Assembly: GCF_010119225.1 (NCBI RefSeq)
Contig: NZ_WNKF01000013.1
Location: 79,498 to 143,497, forward strand
Direction of reading: 5' to 3'
Source: Cyclobacterium roseum
GTDB taxonomy: Bacteria > Bacteroidota > Bacteroidia > Cytophagales > Cyclobacteriaceae
Length of the DNA: 64,000 nt
In this document: piece after piece, positions 46,129 through 61,100 of the stretch
Layout of the letters: the number at the start of each line of letters is the position of its first letter
Numbering within the stretch: the first letter of the stretch is position 1
The notes under the pieces: model-generated
Databases searched by the model: none
The model's input: only the letters and a program-made list of their open reading frames with translations
Told to the model about the DNA's origin: nothing
Program-made: the position numbers and the translations under genes

Positions 46129-49100
46129 ATGAAACACCGTTACCTGTCTTATTCATTCTTTCTCTTGCTGTTATTTTTTAACACGGCAGAAATTTCAATT
46201 AACGTAGCTCGTTCCCATTCCCCAGCCCTTGGTGAGGTGCTTCCCATGGAAGATTCCCAGCCGGAAATCCGGAGGGAGGCTACGGAAAGCATTCGTAACC
46301 TGCTGGCTCCCTGCCCTGGTATCAGTCCCCTGGATTGCAACCAGATTCTACAGGGACTGCAGGTAAATTTTGATTTTACCCAAGACCAGGGAGGTCTTTC
46401 CGAATCCGGGTTTACCATGGTATTGGAGCCTAGTGCTCCCCTCAGCACCCCTAGCGATCCGGACGTACCCGGATACGAGCCAGGTTTGATCAGCCGGGAT
46501 GCCAGCGGATTGACCATTACCAGTACGAAAGGGATCTTTTTCAGCCAGCCTTCTGGCACTCCTTCCAGTAATAATACCAATTCTCAGGTAAATGCGCTGG
46601 GTGTCGGATTGGAAGTACCCACCGGTACGTTCAGTGTTTCCTCCACCCTGATCAATCCCAATTTTGAGGTGAGTGGTGTGAGTCAATCCCAGCAGGCGGG
46701 TATCTGGCTGGGTAAAGATGAAGATCATTATGTAAAACTCGTGGTGGTAAAAAATGGAACCACCAACCAGCGAAAAATCCAGCTGCAGGTGGAAAACATG
46801 GACAATACCACCCAGCAAACGGCATTTCTGGAAATAAATACGGCCAATTTATCTACGAATACCGGCCCCATAACCCTGCGCCTGGAGTTTGACCCTGTAG
46901 CCAATACGGTACAGGGTTTTTACCGTTTAGGAGCAGGAGAGGAGGTACTGGTTACCGGTCCCGAGGGAGACGTTCGGGCGGTTCCGGCAACGTATTTCTC
47001 AGGACAGACCTATTCCGGGATATTTACGTCACATCGCAATGCGCCGGAGAACGAACCCATTACAGTACTTTTTACTGACTTCTCGATTGAGGAGGCACCG
47101 GTAGCCGATCCGGATTTAGTGGCCATCCCTTACCGGATGAACGTGGCCGGATTTGACTACACAAAAGATGGAGACTTGTTTTTGCAGGAAAATACCGATT
47201 TCCTGGTGGAAACGGAAGAAACGACAGCTTCCCTTGGTGCCATTCAGGAACCTTATTTGGTTCCAGGAGGCCATGAGGACCTTTATTATCCCAGAAGGTT
47301 CGGAGAAAATTTTGGTTACAACTTCCCGATAGCCAACGGACAATATACCGTTCGGGTCCACATGGTCGAGAATTTCCATCAGGGTTCGGGGCTTCGAGTT
47401 TTTGACATCCTTATGGAAGGAGAATTGGCCCAGGACAACCTGGATCTCTTTGCACTTTATGGCAGAGGTGTCTTGGGAATTATCCAAAATGACGTGACGG
47501 TTTCAGATGGAGAACTGAATTTACAATTCCTGGCCTCAACCAATAATGCCCTGATCCAGGCCATTGAAATTTTACCGTTGACCGCCAGTTCGGAAAAGGA
47601 TATTCTGGGTTTTTCGGTAGATGGCCAAATCAGTGCAGAAACAGATTTGGGAGCGGGCACCATTGAAGTAGTGATGCCTTCGGGAACAGATCTGACTGCT
47701 TTAGCACCCAGCTTCACCCTATCAAATAACGCAACGGTAACCCCAGCTTCCGGTAGTACTCAGAATTTCACCAGTCCGGTTACCTACACGGTCACGGCGG
47801 AAGATGGCAGCAGTAAGGATTGGACGGTCACCATTACGGCCCTTCCTTCCGATTTTTCCTTTATTGAAAATTTTGATACCTACGGAACAGGCAACCTGCA
47901 CGAAATAGCTCCTACGCAATGGCTAAAAGAAAACGCAGGAGATGCATCCATTCCGGTTGTAAACGAAGGTCTAAGTGATAATACCAGCCATTACCTGGAT
48001 TTTTCCCTGGGCAACCATGCCCATGACCTGATTCCCCTTACGGACAACCCTGTATCCCTTACTCCAAACGTTCCCTTCTATTTTGCTACCTATTTTCAGA
48101 TAGATGGATTCGGAACGGGTTCGGGTGATAGAATACGAACAGCTATTCGGATCGATGAAAACTCCGGTGCTACTCCTTGGGTGCGATTACAAATGGCCAA
48201 AGGGGGCAGTACGGGACTGATCGCGCGTGTCGGCCTGGGTGGACCCGCCTCCGACAACGGCACCCAAGAAGTACCCTTTGGTGAAACCATTCAATTTTTG
48301 GTGAAAGGAGTCTGGGATGGTGTTAACAGCATCGCCTATGAATGGACACTGGCCCCAACGCTTTCTGAAGGAGCCAATACCTGGACAAGTGCCGGGAGCC
48401 AAACGGTTTCCGGAACACCTCAGATTGGGCGGCTGTTTATCAGTTCTGCTTCTACCAATAATGCCAAAGTCGGGCCGGTGCGCTTAAGTACCGATTATGC
48501 CCAGGTGGTGACCGAAGACCTGACTGTGGTACCCCTACTTACAGGAAATGACATTACTTCTTTTTCACTGGCTGAACAAGTTGGGGAGGCATCGATTGAT
48601 GTCGAAAATCGTACGGTGTCCGTGCTTGTTCCTTTTGGCACCGATCTTACTGCACTTTCCCCAACCTTCGCTCTTTCTGAAGGGGCTAGCTCCTTGCCTG
48701 CCAGTGGAGAAAGCCAGGATTTTACCAACACCGTAACTTATACGGTTACAGCAGAAGACGGGACGGAAACGGATTGGACCGTATCGGTAACCGAAGAAGC
48801 GGAAGTAGCAAAAGGCTTTCAGACGTTTGCCCTTTCGAATGGAATAGGGGAGGTAAATATCAATCAGGTAGATCAGGAGGTGACGATTCTGGTGCCCTTC
48901 GGTACCGATGTTACGGCGCTTTCTCCGGAATTTACTTTTGACGGTTCAGGGGTTAGCCCTGCTTCAGGAGTGGAACAGGATTTTACTAATCCGGTAGTCT
49001 ATACGATCACAGGTTCAGATGGATCCAGTGCTGATTGGACGGTATCGGTAACGGTGGCCTCCGGTTTTGCGGCCAAAATCAACTTCCAGAACCGCACGAC

Positions 49101-52100
49101 GACTCCTCCTGCCGGCTACCTGGTAGATTATGGCAAGCAGTTTGGCCATGCCTCAGTTACGTTTGAAGAAACGGATTATGCTTATGGCTGGAAGCTGAAA
49201 TCTGACGGCACTCCAATTGACGCTTCGGATGAAGCAGCCAATAACGGCCCTGGAGTAGGCAGAAACCGCATTGACGGTACCTACGCCTCCGCGACCGACC
49301 AGGAGAAACTGGAAGGTACGCTGGTCCATTTTCAGGGGGACAACATTTTGAATGCCACTGGTGGCGTTCAATCCTGGTCCGGGCAACCCAGAGGCAATGA
49401 ACTGATCTGGGAAATGGAAATTCCCAATGGAACATATGAAGTAACGGTTGGCCTGGGAGATGCAGGAACCGATCTGGATAGCCGCCACAGTGCCACTGTG
49501 GAGGGATATACTGCCATTGCGGCCTTTGTGCCGGAAGCAGGAGAAACCAGAACCGGAACCATTACGGTGGAAGTGACCGACGGACTCCTGACCATCACCG
49601 GGCTTGGAGGATACAACAGTAAAATCACCTACCTGGACATAACCGCCAGTAGCGGCACCGCTGCCAGTGGGCAATTGAGCTTTGAGCCGGCAGCGGTAAA
49701 TAACAGCCTGGATCCGGGTGAAGCAGGTACCTTCAGTAGCAGCTTAAGCGGAGTTGGCGCAGGAACCATCGGTCTGGTGATTGATGACAACATCAATGCC
49801 GAAGACAAATTTATAACCGGCAGCAACGATTGGTTGACTTTGCCGGAAAGCGCAGCGGCTGGCGCCATTGATTTTGCTATGGATGCTTCCTCTCTCAGCG
49901 ATGGGGAAAGCAGAAACAATACGATAATTGCCACTGCAGAGGGATTTGCACCAGCATTGCTGGAGGCAAGTCTTACCGTTTCCACTACCCTGAGCGATGA
50001 GAAGTCCTTGCTGACTTTTGCATTTCCAGGTGATATCGGGGAAAGTACGGTAGATGCCACCAATTTTGCAGTGAATGTAGAAGTGCCGTTTGGTACGGAT
50101 GTAACGGCTCTTGCCCCTGAATTCACCCTATCCGAAGGAGCCAGTGCTTCCCCTGAAAGCGGGCAGGTGCAGGATTTTACCAACCCGGTGGTTTACACGG
50201 TGACGGCAGCAGATGGCAGCGAGCAGGAATGGACCGTGACAGTGGCCGTAGCAGACCCGCTACCTTGTTCGCCTTGGAGTTTACTGGATTGTGACGGCAT
50301 ACCCAAGGCCCTTCCATTGCGATTGGAATTTGATGGTACGGAAGGTGGATTGGAAGATGGAAGTGGTGTTGGTACCGGGTTTACCATGGTAGATCCTCAT
50401 TCCGAAGCCCGATTATCGGCTGATTTGCCGGTGACCTATCCGGAAGTTATTGGGTATGAACCCTCTAAAATTTCGATAGGTGGAGGCAATCTGACCCTCA
50501 CCGCCTCCAAAGGTATTGCCTATCTCAATCCCGGGCAGAGTGGTAATACCAACACCCAGGTAAATAGCCTCGGGGTAGGAATTACCGATCTGTCTCAGCC
50601 ATTGGTGATAGAAACGCAATTGCTGAACATCAATACAGGAGGAAATTCGGCACAGGCCGGTATTTGGTTTGGTTTGGACGAGGATAATTTCGTGAAACTG
50701 AATGTCAATGCGAATAACGTAGAACTACGCAAAGAGCTTAATGCCCTATCAGTAAACGGAGCCGATTCGCCGGATCAGATTCAGGTGGATAATGTCGGCG
50801 TTTCAGGCCAGAATGTAACGTTGCGTCTGGTCGTCGATCCTATTGAAATGACCCTCACCGGGTATTATGCCATCGGTGCGGGTGATTTTGTCCAGTTGAC
50901 CAAGGCGAGCTTGGATGCCATGACCCTGCCTCAGGAATACCTGAATGGTTTGAGCGTAGGAGAGGAGACAGGCCTGGCTTTTGCCGGTATTTATTCTTCC
51001 TACCGAAACGGAAGCACGGCATTTGATACGGACTTTGCCTATTTCGCTGTAGATCAGGAAACTCCCCCGCTGAGTCTGAATTTCTCCGTTTCGCAGTTGA
51101 ATTTTTCCGGTGAAGAAGGGGCGAGTATTGCCGCTCAGTCAGTGGAATTGACTTCCAGTACTGGAAATCCAACCGTCGTTATTTCGGATGATCCGGATTC
51201 AGGCGAATGGTTGACGCTCCCCATCAACCCTGCTTTGGGAACACTTGAATTCAGTGTGAAGGAAGGCTTGGAACCGGGGACCTATTCCACCATGGTCATG
51301 GGGATAGACCAGCCGGATATGGGATATAGCAATGCAGAAATGGAGGTAAGCCTGGTGATCACGGAAGCAAACGTCGATCCGGGTACACCTGATTTTGAAG
51401 CAAACATCAATTTCTCTGATCCCGAAACGGCAGCCCCTTCTGGCTATGTGCGAGATGCAGGTGATACTTTTGGAGCTAGAGGCAACGGCTTCAGCTATGG
51501 CTGGCTGGATGCAACTGATGATTCTCCTGCGGACCTTACCCTGAACGGCAGAAACCGTGCAGTAGCCGGAGTATCTGTTTTAGAAAATACACTTTCCCAC
51601 ATGCAGTATGGGGATGTTTCAGCCAATGCAGCCAATGGTTATTTGCCGGATGCCAAATGGGAAATTGAAGTACCAAATGGCACCTATAACGTAACGGTAG
51701 GTGTAGGTGATCCAAATATTGATGGCTCGGTGGACGACACGCCTTCCCATACGATTAATGTGGAAGGTACCAATGCCATTAACGCTTTTGTTCCCGAAGG
51801 GGAAACAGGAGCGCCTGGCCGATTCACTACCGGTACCGTTCAGGTAGTTGTTGCAGATGGTCGTCTGACCCTGGACCCTGGAACCGGATTCAATACTAAA
51901 ATTAATTTTGTCCGTATTACTTCCGGAGAAGGAGGCGTACGAATCCCTCGAATCCTCGGGGTGAATCCGGAAGATGGAGCTGTTAACGTATCGGTTACTA
52001 CCAGTGTTTCCGCTAATAACCTATTCCTACCCAATCCGAATGAAAATGGATTGACTAGTGTAGACAACAGTACCATTACAAACAGTACGGTTAAGTTGTT

Positions 52101-55100
52101 TAAACAAAGTAATAGCACCCCAATTGGTGCCACCGTCAACGGAACCGGAGGCGGGGATGCCATTAACCTGGTACCAAGCCTGCCATTGGAATCAAATACT
52201 ACCTATGTTTTTGAGGTAGATGGGGTAAAAGATCTTGCCGGTGAAACGTTTGAGCCCTTTACTTCCTCCTTTACCACTGGTTCCGGAGGAACCCCCGGAC
52301 CCACCACTGACCTGGACAACGTTTCCTTTACCAAGCAAGGTGCAGTAGCTTCGGGGGCTAAGTATACCACACTTACCATCGGGCCTGACAGCAAATTGTA
52401 CGGATTGACCATTGGAGGGGATATTCATCGCTGGACCATAAATGCGGATGGAACCCTATCTGGAAAGCAGACGCTTTCTGGCTGGAAAGCCGGGTATGAT
52501 GGTCGCACGGCAGTAGGCCTGGAATTTGATCCGACTGCTACCGCCGGAAACCTGATTGCCTATGTATCGCACAATTCCGCCGGACTTAGCAGTGCTCCGG
52601 ATTGGGATGGCAAACTATCCCGATTGACGGGAGCAAATCTGGAAAATGAGGAATTACTGGTAACCAACCTGCCTCGATCTTTGAGAGATCACCTGACAAA
52701 CAGCATCGCTTTCCGGCCTGGAGAGCCAAACATGCTTTATTTCAATCAGGGTAGTAACAGTGCCGGTGGAGCACCTGATGGTGCCTGGGGTAACCGGGAA
52801 GAAAGCCTGCTTTCTGCGGCGACGCTGAAATTGGATTTGACAAAACTTCCTGCTACGCTTCCATTGGACGCGATGACCACCCGGGACCAGTCGGCCATTA
52901 ATAATGTGGACGTAAATTCTCCCACCCTGGATGGCATGTACAATCCTTATTACGTGGATGCCCCGATAACCTTGTTTGCTACAGGGGTAAGAAATGCCTA
53001 TGATTTGGTATGGCATTCCAATGGACAGTTATATGTGCCTGCCAATGGTACTGCGGGGGGTAGCAACTCACCTGCCTCTGTCAGCGGTACCCGCAGACCG
53101 GATGGCACCATTTATGACCATTCCGATGCCGACTATCCTGCAATTTCTGCCTCAAATAATAACAATGTTCAGCGAGACTGGCTGTTCCGAATGAACCCTT
53201 CAGCAGGATTAGGCTATTATGGCCATCCAAATCCATTCAGAGGGGAATTTGTTCTGAATCGCGGGGACGCAGATGTGGATAATTCTGTATATAATGGCGT
53301 GCAACCTGACGTGAATTATAGGGGTGCAGCCTTTGATTTTGAATTCAATAAATCTCCAAACGGAGTTATTGAATACCGAAGCAACGCCGAAAATGGAAAC
53401 CTAACTGGTGCCTTATTGGTAGTCCGATACAGCGGAGGCAGTGATATCATTGCCCTGGTACCCGATGGACCGAATGGAGACATTTCCACCTTCAAGGAAG
53501 GCATCCCCGGATTTACCGGATTTGGTGATCCGCTAGACCTGATAGAAGATGTTAGCACCGGAAATATCTACGTTTCGGATTATGCCAGAAACGAGATTGT
53601 GCTGCTAAAGCCGAGTAACCAGGCTGCTCCGACACCATCCATTGCGGTGGGTACCGAAGCGGTAGTGGGCGATGCTGTTGTTGGAGAATCTATTTTCGAA
53701 GAAGAGATCCTGTTGTCGAATCTGGGCAATGCACCATTGGAAGGAATTACCGCAACGGTAACGGGTACCCATAGCGCTCAGTTTACCGTGACCGGGCTTC
53801 CTACGGTAGTCAATGCTCAAAATTCGGCATCCTTTACCGTGGAATTTACTCCAGCGAGCGCCGGACCTAAGTTCGCACTATTGACCATTTCAGGTCAGGG
53901 TGCCGATCCGGTGCAGATAAGCTTGAGTGGATTGGGTAAAATTGGTATTGGCGGAAGCGAAGAACCATCTCTGCAGTGGATCCTGGATACCCAATTGGGA
54001 CAGGGATTGATTGATGTGGGAGATACCGAACCGGCTACCAACCTGATTAATTTACCTGCCGGAAGCTCGTATAACAACCTGCTTGGAGACGAACTGGATA
54101 TTCAGTACTTCCAGCGGGCTACCGATGCTCCAGTGGAATTGGAAGTATTGAGCGTTTATGGTCCGCAAGGCAGCAATCCAATTGTAGGATTCGGCTGGTA
54201 CAACAGTACGGATGGCGGTTCTACCCAGGAATTGTTTACGGTACAGAATACCATTTCCGGAAACGGACAGACGCTGAATCCGGTTATCAACGGCGACACT
54301 TCGTTTGATCCCGGAACCGGAAGTTTCGGTTTCTATAACCGTTGGCCATTCTTCGAAAATCGATTCCTGTACAGTGAAGATGCCCTGAATACGTTCAGCG
54401 GAGCCATTCCTCACCATATCAGGGTATATGCCCTGCCCGGGGAAGCAAACGCTTACATCATAGCCACGGAAGAACACGTCAGTGGATTTGATTATCAGGA
54501 CATTGTGGTCATTGCAAGAAACGTGAGGCCATTTGATGGAGAAACCACAGGATGCTCGCCTATAAGCTTGCTGGATTGTGACGAGCTGGAAGTTGGCTTA
54601 CCATTTAGTCTGCAGTTTAGCGGAGACGAAGGTGGATTGGGCAGTACCGGCTTTACCATGGCAGACAACCCTTCTGCCCGTCTGGAAATAGATGGACCGG
54701 TGGCTTATTCGAATGTACCTGGATACGAACCTGGAAGACTCAACCTGACAGGAGGAAATCTGGAGGTGAATGCCGCAAACGGAATCGCTTACAGAACCAA
54801 CGGCAGCACGAATACTACCAGTACCGAGGTTAATTCCCAAATCAATACACTTGGTGTAGGAATGGATGCGGACGGACAAGGTAATTTCAGTATTAGAACT
54901 ACCATTTTAAACCCTTACAGTGATGGGTCCGATAATGCCGAACAAGCAGGAATTTGGTTTGGATTGAATGAAGACAACTTTGTAAAACTGGTTGTTGCCA
55001 ATGGTGGAAAAGTGGAGATTCTGAGAGAGATCAATGGATTGGCTCCTGCAGACGTTGCGAATAATATACAGGCAAACGGTGTTTCGGCCATTCATAGCAG

Positions 55101-58100
55101 TGCGGTCACCTTACGATTGTATGTCGATGTAGAAAACAACCTGCTCACCGGTTACTACAGCCTCAATGGAGGAGCAGAAGTTGAATTGGGTTCAGTAGCA
55201 CTTCCTGCAGTATATCTCAATGGTAACCCTGCTCACCAGGACCTGACTTTTGCCGGTATTTTTGCCAGCAAGCGACGGGAAGCGGTATCCGAGGTAGTGT
55301 ACACTTTTACGGAGTTCTCTGTTACTCCTGATCAGTTGCCAGATACGGACTTTGATCCAATCAAGATAAACTTCTCCAGACCAATCGATGATATTCCAGC
55401 AGGATATATCAGGGATAGCGGTGCTCCTTACGGGGACCGGGGAGAAGGAAGGACCTATGGCTGGTTGACCACCAATGGTCAGACGGGACTTAACCTGACA
55501 GACAATACCCGAAACAGGGATTTGGCCGGGGTAAATTTAATCCAAAATACCCTTATACACATGCAGTATGGGGATGCAGGAGGCACCAATGGTGTCACAA
55601 CTGAAGGAATATGGGAAATGGATGCTCCTAATGGTACCTATGAAGTAACCATTGGAGTAGGAGACCCTGAGGTAGACGGGCAGGAAGGTACGACTCCTTC
55701 CCATACGATCAACGTAGAAGGGGTCAATGCCGTGGATGGCTTTGTTCCAACAGGGCCTGACGGTGCTCCAAGCAGAATGACTTCTGTTTCAGTCACGGCA
55801 ACCGTACTTGACGGGCGATTAACCATTGATGCCAATGGCGGATTTAACACGAAGGTGCATTCGTTGGAGATCGTTCAAAAAACCGATTCCAATGTTCCGC
55901 TGTTTACCAACGTGACACCGGCGAATAATGCCACAAATGTTTCCCTGAATGACCTTCAGGTAAACGTGGAAATCCTTACTCCGGAGGGATACGAGTTGGA
56001 TAATGGTACGCTTGCTGGAAACATCAACTTGTACGAGTTGACCGTGGACGGAGAGGTATTTGTACCAAGTAACTCCAACGATACCGGTGGAGGAGATGCC
56101 ATTACGCTTACCCCCATCGAGCAATTAAAAGAGAATACCACCTACTTGTTCCGTATTTCTGGAGTGGAAGCGAATCGCACCGGTGATTTATCGGATCGGT
56201 TGACCTTTGCCACCTTTGAATCCAGGTTTACAACAGGTACAGAAGACGACCTGCCGGTTCCGATTAGGGATCTGGAAGGGGTAGCCTTTACGGCCGTTCC
56301 TGGCGGAACGGATCTGGGAGACGGTACGGTCAACGAACGATTCTCAAGTTTGGTAATCGGACCTGACGGAAAGCTGTACGCCAGTACGATTGGCGATTTC
56401 CAGTCTGACGGGAAGATTTTCCGTTGGGATATGGAGGCCGATGGTACCTTGAGTAACCTGGAAGTATTGAGTCCGGAATTAAACGGTTCACAGCATCCGG
56501 AGACCGGCGTGATGGCTGGAAACAATCGCCTGATCATCGGTTTGGTATTTGACCCTGCATCTACTGCGGATAACCTGATCGCCTATGTAACGCACAGTGC
56601 AGCCTCGTTAACTAACGGACCGGCATGGGACGGAAAACTGACCAAATTGACAGGTCCCGATCTGAATACCGTGCAGGATTTGGTGATTCACTTGCCGCGT
56701 TCTACCAAAGATCACCTGACCAATAGCCTGGCCTTTGACGAGGAGGGGCTGATGTACATTGCGCAGGGAAGTAATTCTGCAGGTGGAGCCCCCGATCCTG
56801 CCTGGGGCAACCGGGCGGAGCGATTGCTTGCCGCTGCAGTACTGAGAGTAGACCTGGATAAATTGCCGGCAAATCTTCCGCTGAGCGTGCATACCACGGA
56901 CGATATCGGAGTGATCAATGCAGCTCCTGCAAATGGGCTATTGATGGGAGATGGAACAACCTATAACCCCTATTCGGCAGACTCTCCGGTGACTATATTT
57001 GCCACCGGTATCCGGAATGCCTACGATTTGATCTGGCACTCTAACGGTTGGCTCTATGTGCCCACAAATGGTACGGCCGGTAACAATAATAATTCACCTA
57101 ATTCTCCAACAACTGCGGATTATGCGCTTGCCAGGAGAATTGATGGGCTGACCAGTATTCCTTTTGCGCCTGCACTTATAGGTGGAGAAACACAGAAGGA
57201 CTGGTTGTTCAAAACCCAGGGGGGCAGTTATCACGGACATCCCAATCCATACAGAGGAGAGTTTATCCTGAACCACGGAGGTATGCCGTATAGCGGTGTG
57301 CCTGGCCAGGAAACCGAGCCTTACAGGGATGTAGCGAAGTACCCAACTACTTTGGGCCCTGATCCGAATTACAGAACACCAGCTTATGATTTCGGAAATA
57401 ATAAATCTCCGAACGGGGTGATAGAATATAAAAGTGATGCTTTTGAGGGCAAACTTCAAGGGTTACTCATGGTGGTTCGCTTTAGCGGACAGAACGATAT
57501 TTTGGTAATGGATCCTAATAATAATGGAAACATCGCTGAAGTCTATAATCAAATTCCTGGAATGGGTGGATTTGATGATCCGCTGGATTTGGTGGAAGAT
57601 CCCAAAACAGGAAACATTTATGTTTCAGAATATGACAGGGACAACAATGGCATCGCCAGACTTACCCTGTTGCGTGCCGCCATCCCAGCGACATTGAAGC
57701 CAGAACTGGTAGCTGCGCCTGAGGAATTGTTGTTTGAAACGACCAACAATACTGCGGGAGATCAGTCTCAGACCAAAGTGGTAGAGATTACCAACGAAGG
57801 AAACGAAGGCGTGACCATTACGGGTGTTTCGGTATCAGGACCTTTTGCGGATCAGTACGATCCGGTAAGTCCTGCCGGTACGGCAACCCTGGCACCAGGA
57901 GAATCGATCAGCTATTCGGTGACCTATGCACCCGACTTGAATACCAGCAACCTGGGATATCAGGAAGCGGTATTGGAAATTGCCACCGATAATCCGGACC
58001 AGTCAGTGCTGGAAGTAGGGCTGCATGCCTTGAAGAAAACCGGATATGAAGGTGGAAACGAGCCTCCGCTGCAAGATGTGGTAGATGCCCTTGGCATTGG

Positions 58101-61100
58101 TATCAATGTAGGCTGGACTTCCCTTTCAGATGGCACGCAGCCAGTATTGAAAGGCGAGGAAGTGCTGGTACAGCAGTGGGTGAAAGCGGGTGCTGAGGAC
58201 GTGAAAATCACGCCGGTCGGTAGGTATTCGCCAAATGAAGAAATTCCTTTTGGCTGGTATACCCGGAACGAATCGGTAACGCTTAATGAAGTAGGCGTGA
58301 TGTCCGGAGAATTTGGACAGCATCAAACCCTTTATCCCGAAATTTCGGAAGGCACTGATACATTTGATCCTCAGGGAGCTGTTTTTGGGGTATACGTCAC
58401 CTCTCAGGTATTTAACCGAACCAATTACACAGAAGACGACCTGAATACCGGAGGCGTAGCCAGAAGGGTGAGGACCTACCCTGTAAAGGACAGGGAAGGT
58501 AATCTGGTAGAAAACAGTTACATCATCAATTTTGAGGATGCAACGAACGGAGACTACCAGGATTACATGTTTGTTATTGAAAATGTGATTCCGTTTGAAG
58601 ACGGTACCCTGCGATTGGAGTTTGATCCGGACGTACTGGCATTGAACGGAACCATAAACGATTCGGATCCTGTCGTACAGGAAGTAACCCTTTCAGCGAA
58701 TGGGGGATTGACCGCAGGTGAAGTAAGCTTGAGCAGTTCGGACACCAGGCTCAGTCTGCCTGCGAGCTTCGAATTGGGTACCCCATTTGAGATCAGTTTT
58801 GACAAGGCCGGGTTGGCTATCGGTAACTATACCACCACGCTTACCGCAGACGCGCCAAACTACGAGCCAGCAACGCTGGAGGTGAGGGTGAATATTACCC
58901 AGGAAGCGGTCTACGTGTACCAGTTCAATTTCCAGACACCGGAACAAGTATCCGCATCTCCTGAAGGGTATATTGATGACTTGGGTGCGCCTTATGGTTT
59001 GCAAACCACGGATTTGGGCCAGTTGAATTTTGGGTGGGTACTTCCAGGTAGTGAAACACCGGCCGATGCCAGCGTTAACGGGCGAAACCGTAACACGGCT
59101 GCCGATGAAGATCCTTTGCTGAATACCTTCACCATTATTGGTCACCGTACGACGGCCACCTATCCGCAAAGAGACTGGATGGTGGAACTGCCAAACGGGT
59201 TGTACAATGTAAATATCAGTGTTGGAGATCCGGATTTCGCAGATAGTTACCATGCATTGGATGTGAATGGTGTACGAGTCATAGACTTTAATCAGCAGGG
59301 CAATAATCCGGAAAATCTGATTTTTGCTGAAAATACCGAATTGGTGGAGGTTACCGACGGAAAATTGCGGTTGAGTCTGGCTGCAGAAGGTGTAAACGCC
59401 AAGCCAAATTACATCCGGATTGCGCCTATCAATACAGCTGCTCTTCCGCCAACCCTTAGTGTTGAGTTTGAAGGTCTGCAGGCAACAGAGGGCGTTTACA
59501 GAGGTCCGGTTTCTATCAGTCTGTTAGCCGAAGATCAAAGTGAGAGCGGAGCGATAGAGCGATTGGAGTATAGCATCAATGGCGGTGCCTTCGCAAGTTT
59601 TGATGGGCCTTTCGTTCTGGAGGAAACCGGTGATTACGAATTGCTGGTAGAAGCGGAAGATGCCAACGGCAATATCACTTCCAGAAATTACTCCTTCAGT
59701 ATAGAGGAACCTTCCGACGCATTGTTGGATATGGAAAACATGACCAAAGTTCCAGGCACGGATAGGGGATTCCCGGCAGAGGATTACTTTACCTTCTACA
59801 GAATCAATAACACCGGATCTACCGGGGCGAGGTTCCATGACAATAATGTCATGAGGTTGACTAATTCGGGCACCGAACCGTTGGTTATCGATGAAATAAA
59901 TATTTCCGATGAAAATCGGTTTATCTATAACATCGTACCTCAGGGTATTGAATCTACTGAGTTGCCGTTGACCATACAGCCAGGCGCTTCAAGGGATCTT
60001 TCGATCACATTCATAGGTGTAAATGGAAACAATACCACCATGATGAAAGAGACCATAGAAATCATTAGTAATGCCGACAATGGAGCCAATGCTCTGGCAA
60101 CGCTTCATGGCGGCTATGTACCGGTGCCGGAAGGTGGCAAGGAGATTGATGCGCAGCAGGTATTTGATGCCTTCGGTTTCAAAACCAGCATGCTGAGTAT
60201 CGTGAATGACGATGGCACCATCGATCCGCCTAATAACATTACATACAGACCGAGTTCGAATTATCCGGTTCCGGCAAATATCGATGCCGGTTACGAAGGT
60301 GACATGATCTTATCGGACAATTTCGTACAGGCAGATCCGACCAAACCGGTGATAGGTATTCAATTATCAGCACTTCATGGAGGACCTTCCAGCAATGGAT
60401 CCCGATTTGTAGAAGTAAATGGCACCGGCACGGTAGGTGGTATGAGTTTTAGCCATCAGGCGAATTGGTACCAAACGTTGCTTCCAAAAGCAGGAGACAA
60501 TGAGACCATCAATTTCGACGTGTCCAACAGCATCTCCCAGGCCTTCCGTATTTCGGTTGCCGGATACCTATCCAGTGGAGGAAATAACGTCAACGGGGAT
60601 CGTCCTGATTTACTTGGATTGAGGATTTACAAGGCAATTGATCAGGATGGCAACATCATTCCCAACGAGTACATTGTTCTTCAGGACTTTGTACAGAACG
60701 GATGCGGTGCCGGCTCGGCCAATTGTGACTGGAATGATAATACCTTCTATTTTATCAATATCCGACCGGAAGCAGTTCCGACTGCAGCTGCCCTGGAAGA
60801 TTACCTGGTAGACCTTGGAGACACCTTTAGTACGGACCTTTCCGGATCCTTTGACAAAGGATATCCTGGCAACAAGCTTCAATACAGTGCTACACTTGTA
60901 GGGGGCTCAGCGCTCCCGGAATGGCTGACCATTTCCAGTGAAGGAGTGTTGGCAGGAACAGTGCCAGAAGACGAGGAGAATAATTACAACCTACTGATTA
61001 CGGCGACGGACCTTAATGGATTGACTGCAGATGCCGAAATGAACCTGCTGATCAATAAAGCTCCGGTAGTCGTATTGGAAGCAGATGTAACGGAGGGAAG

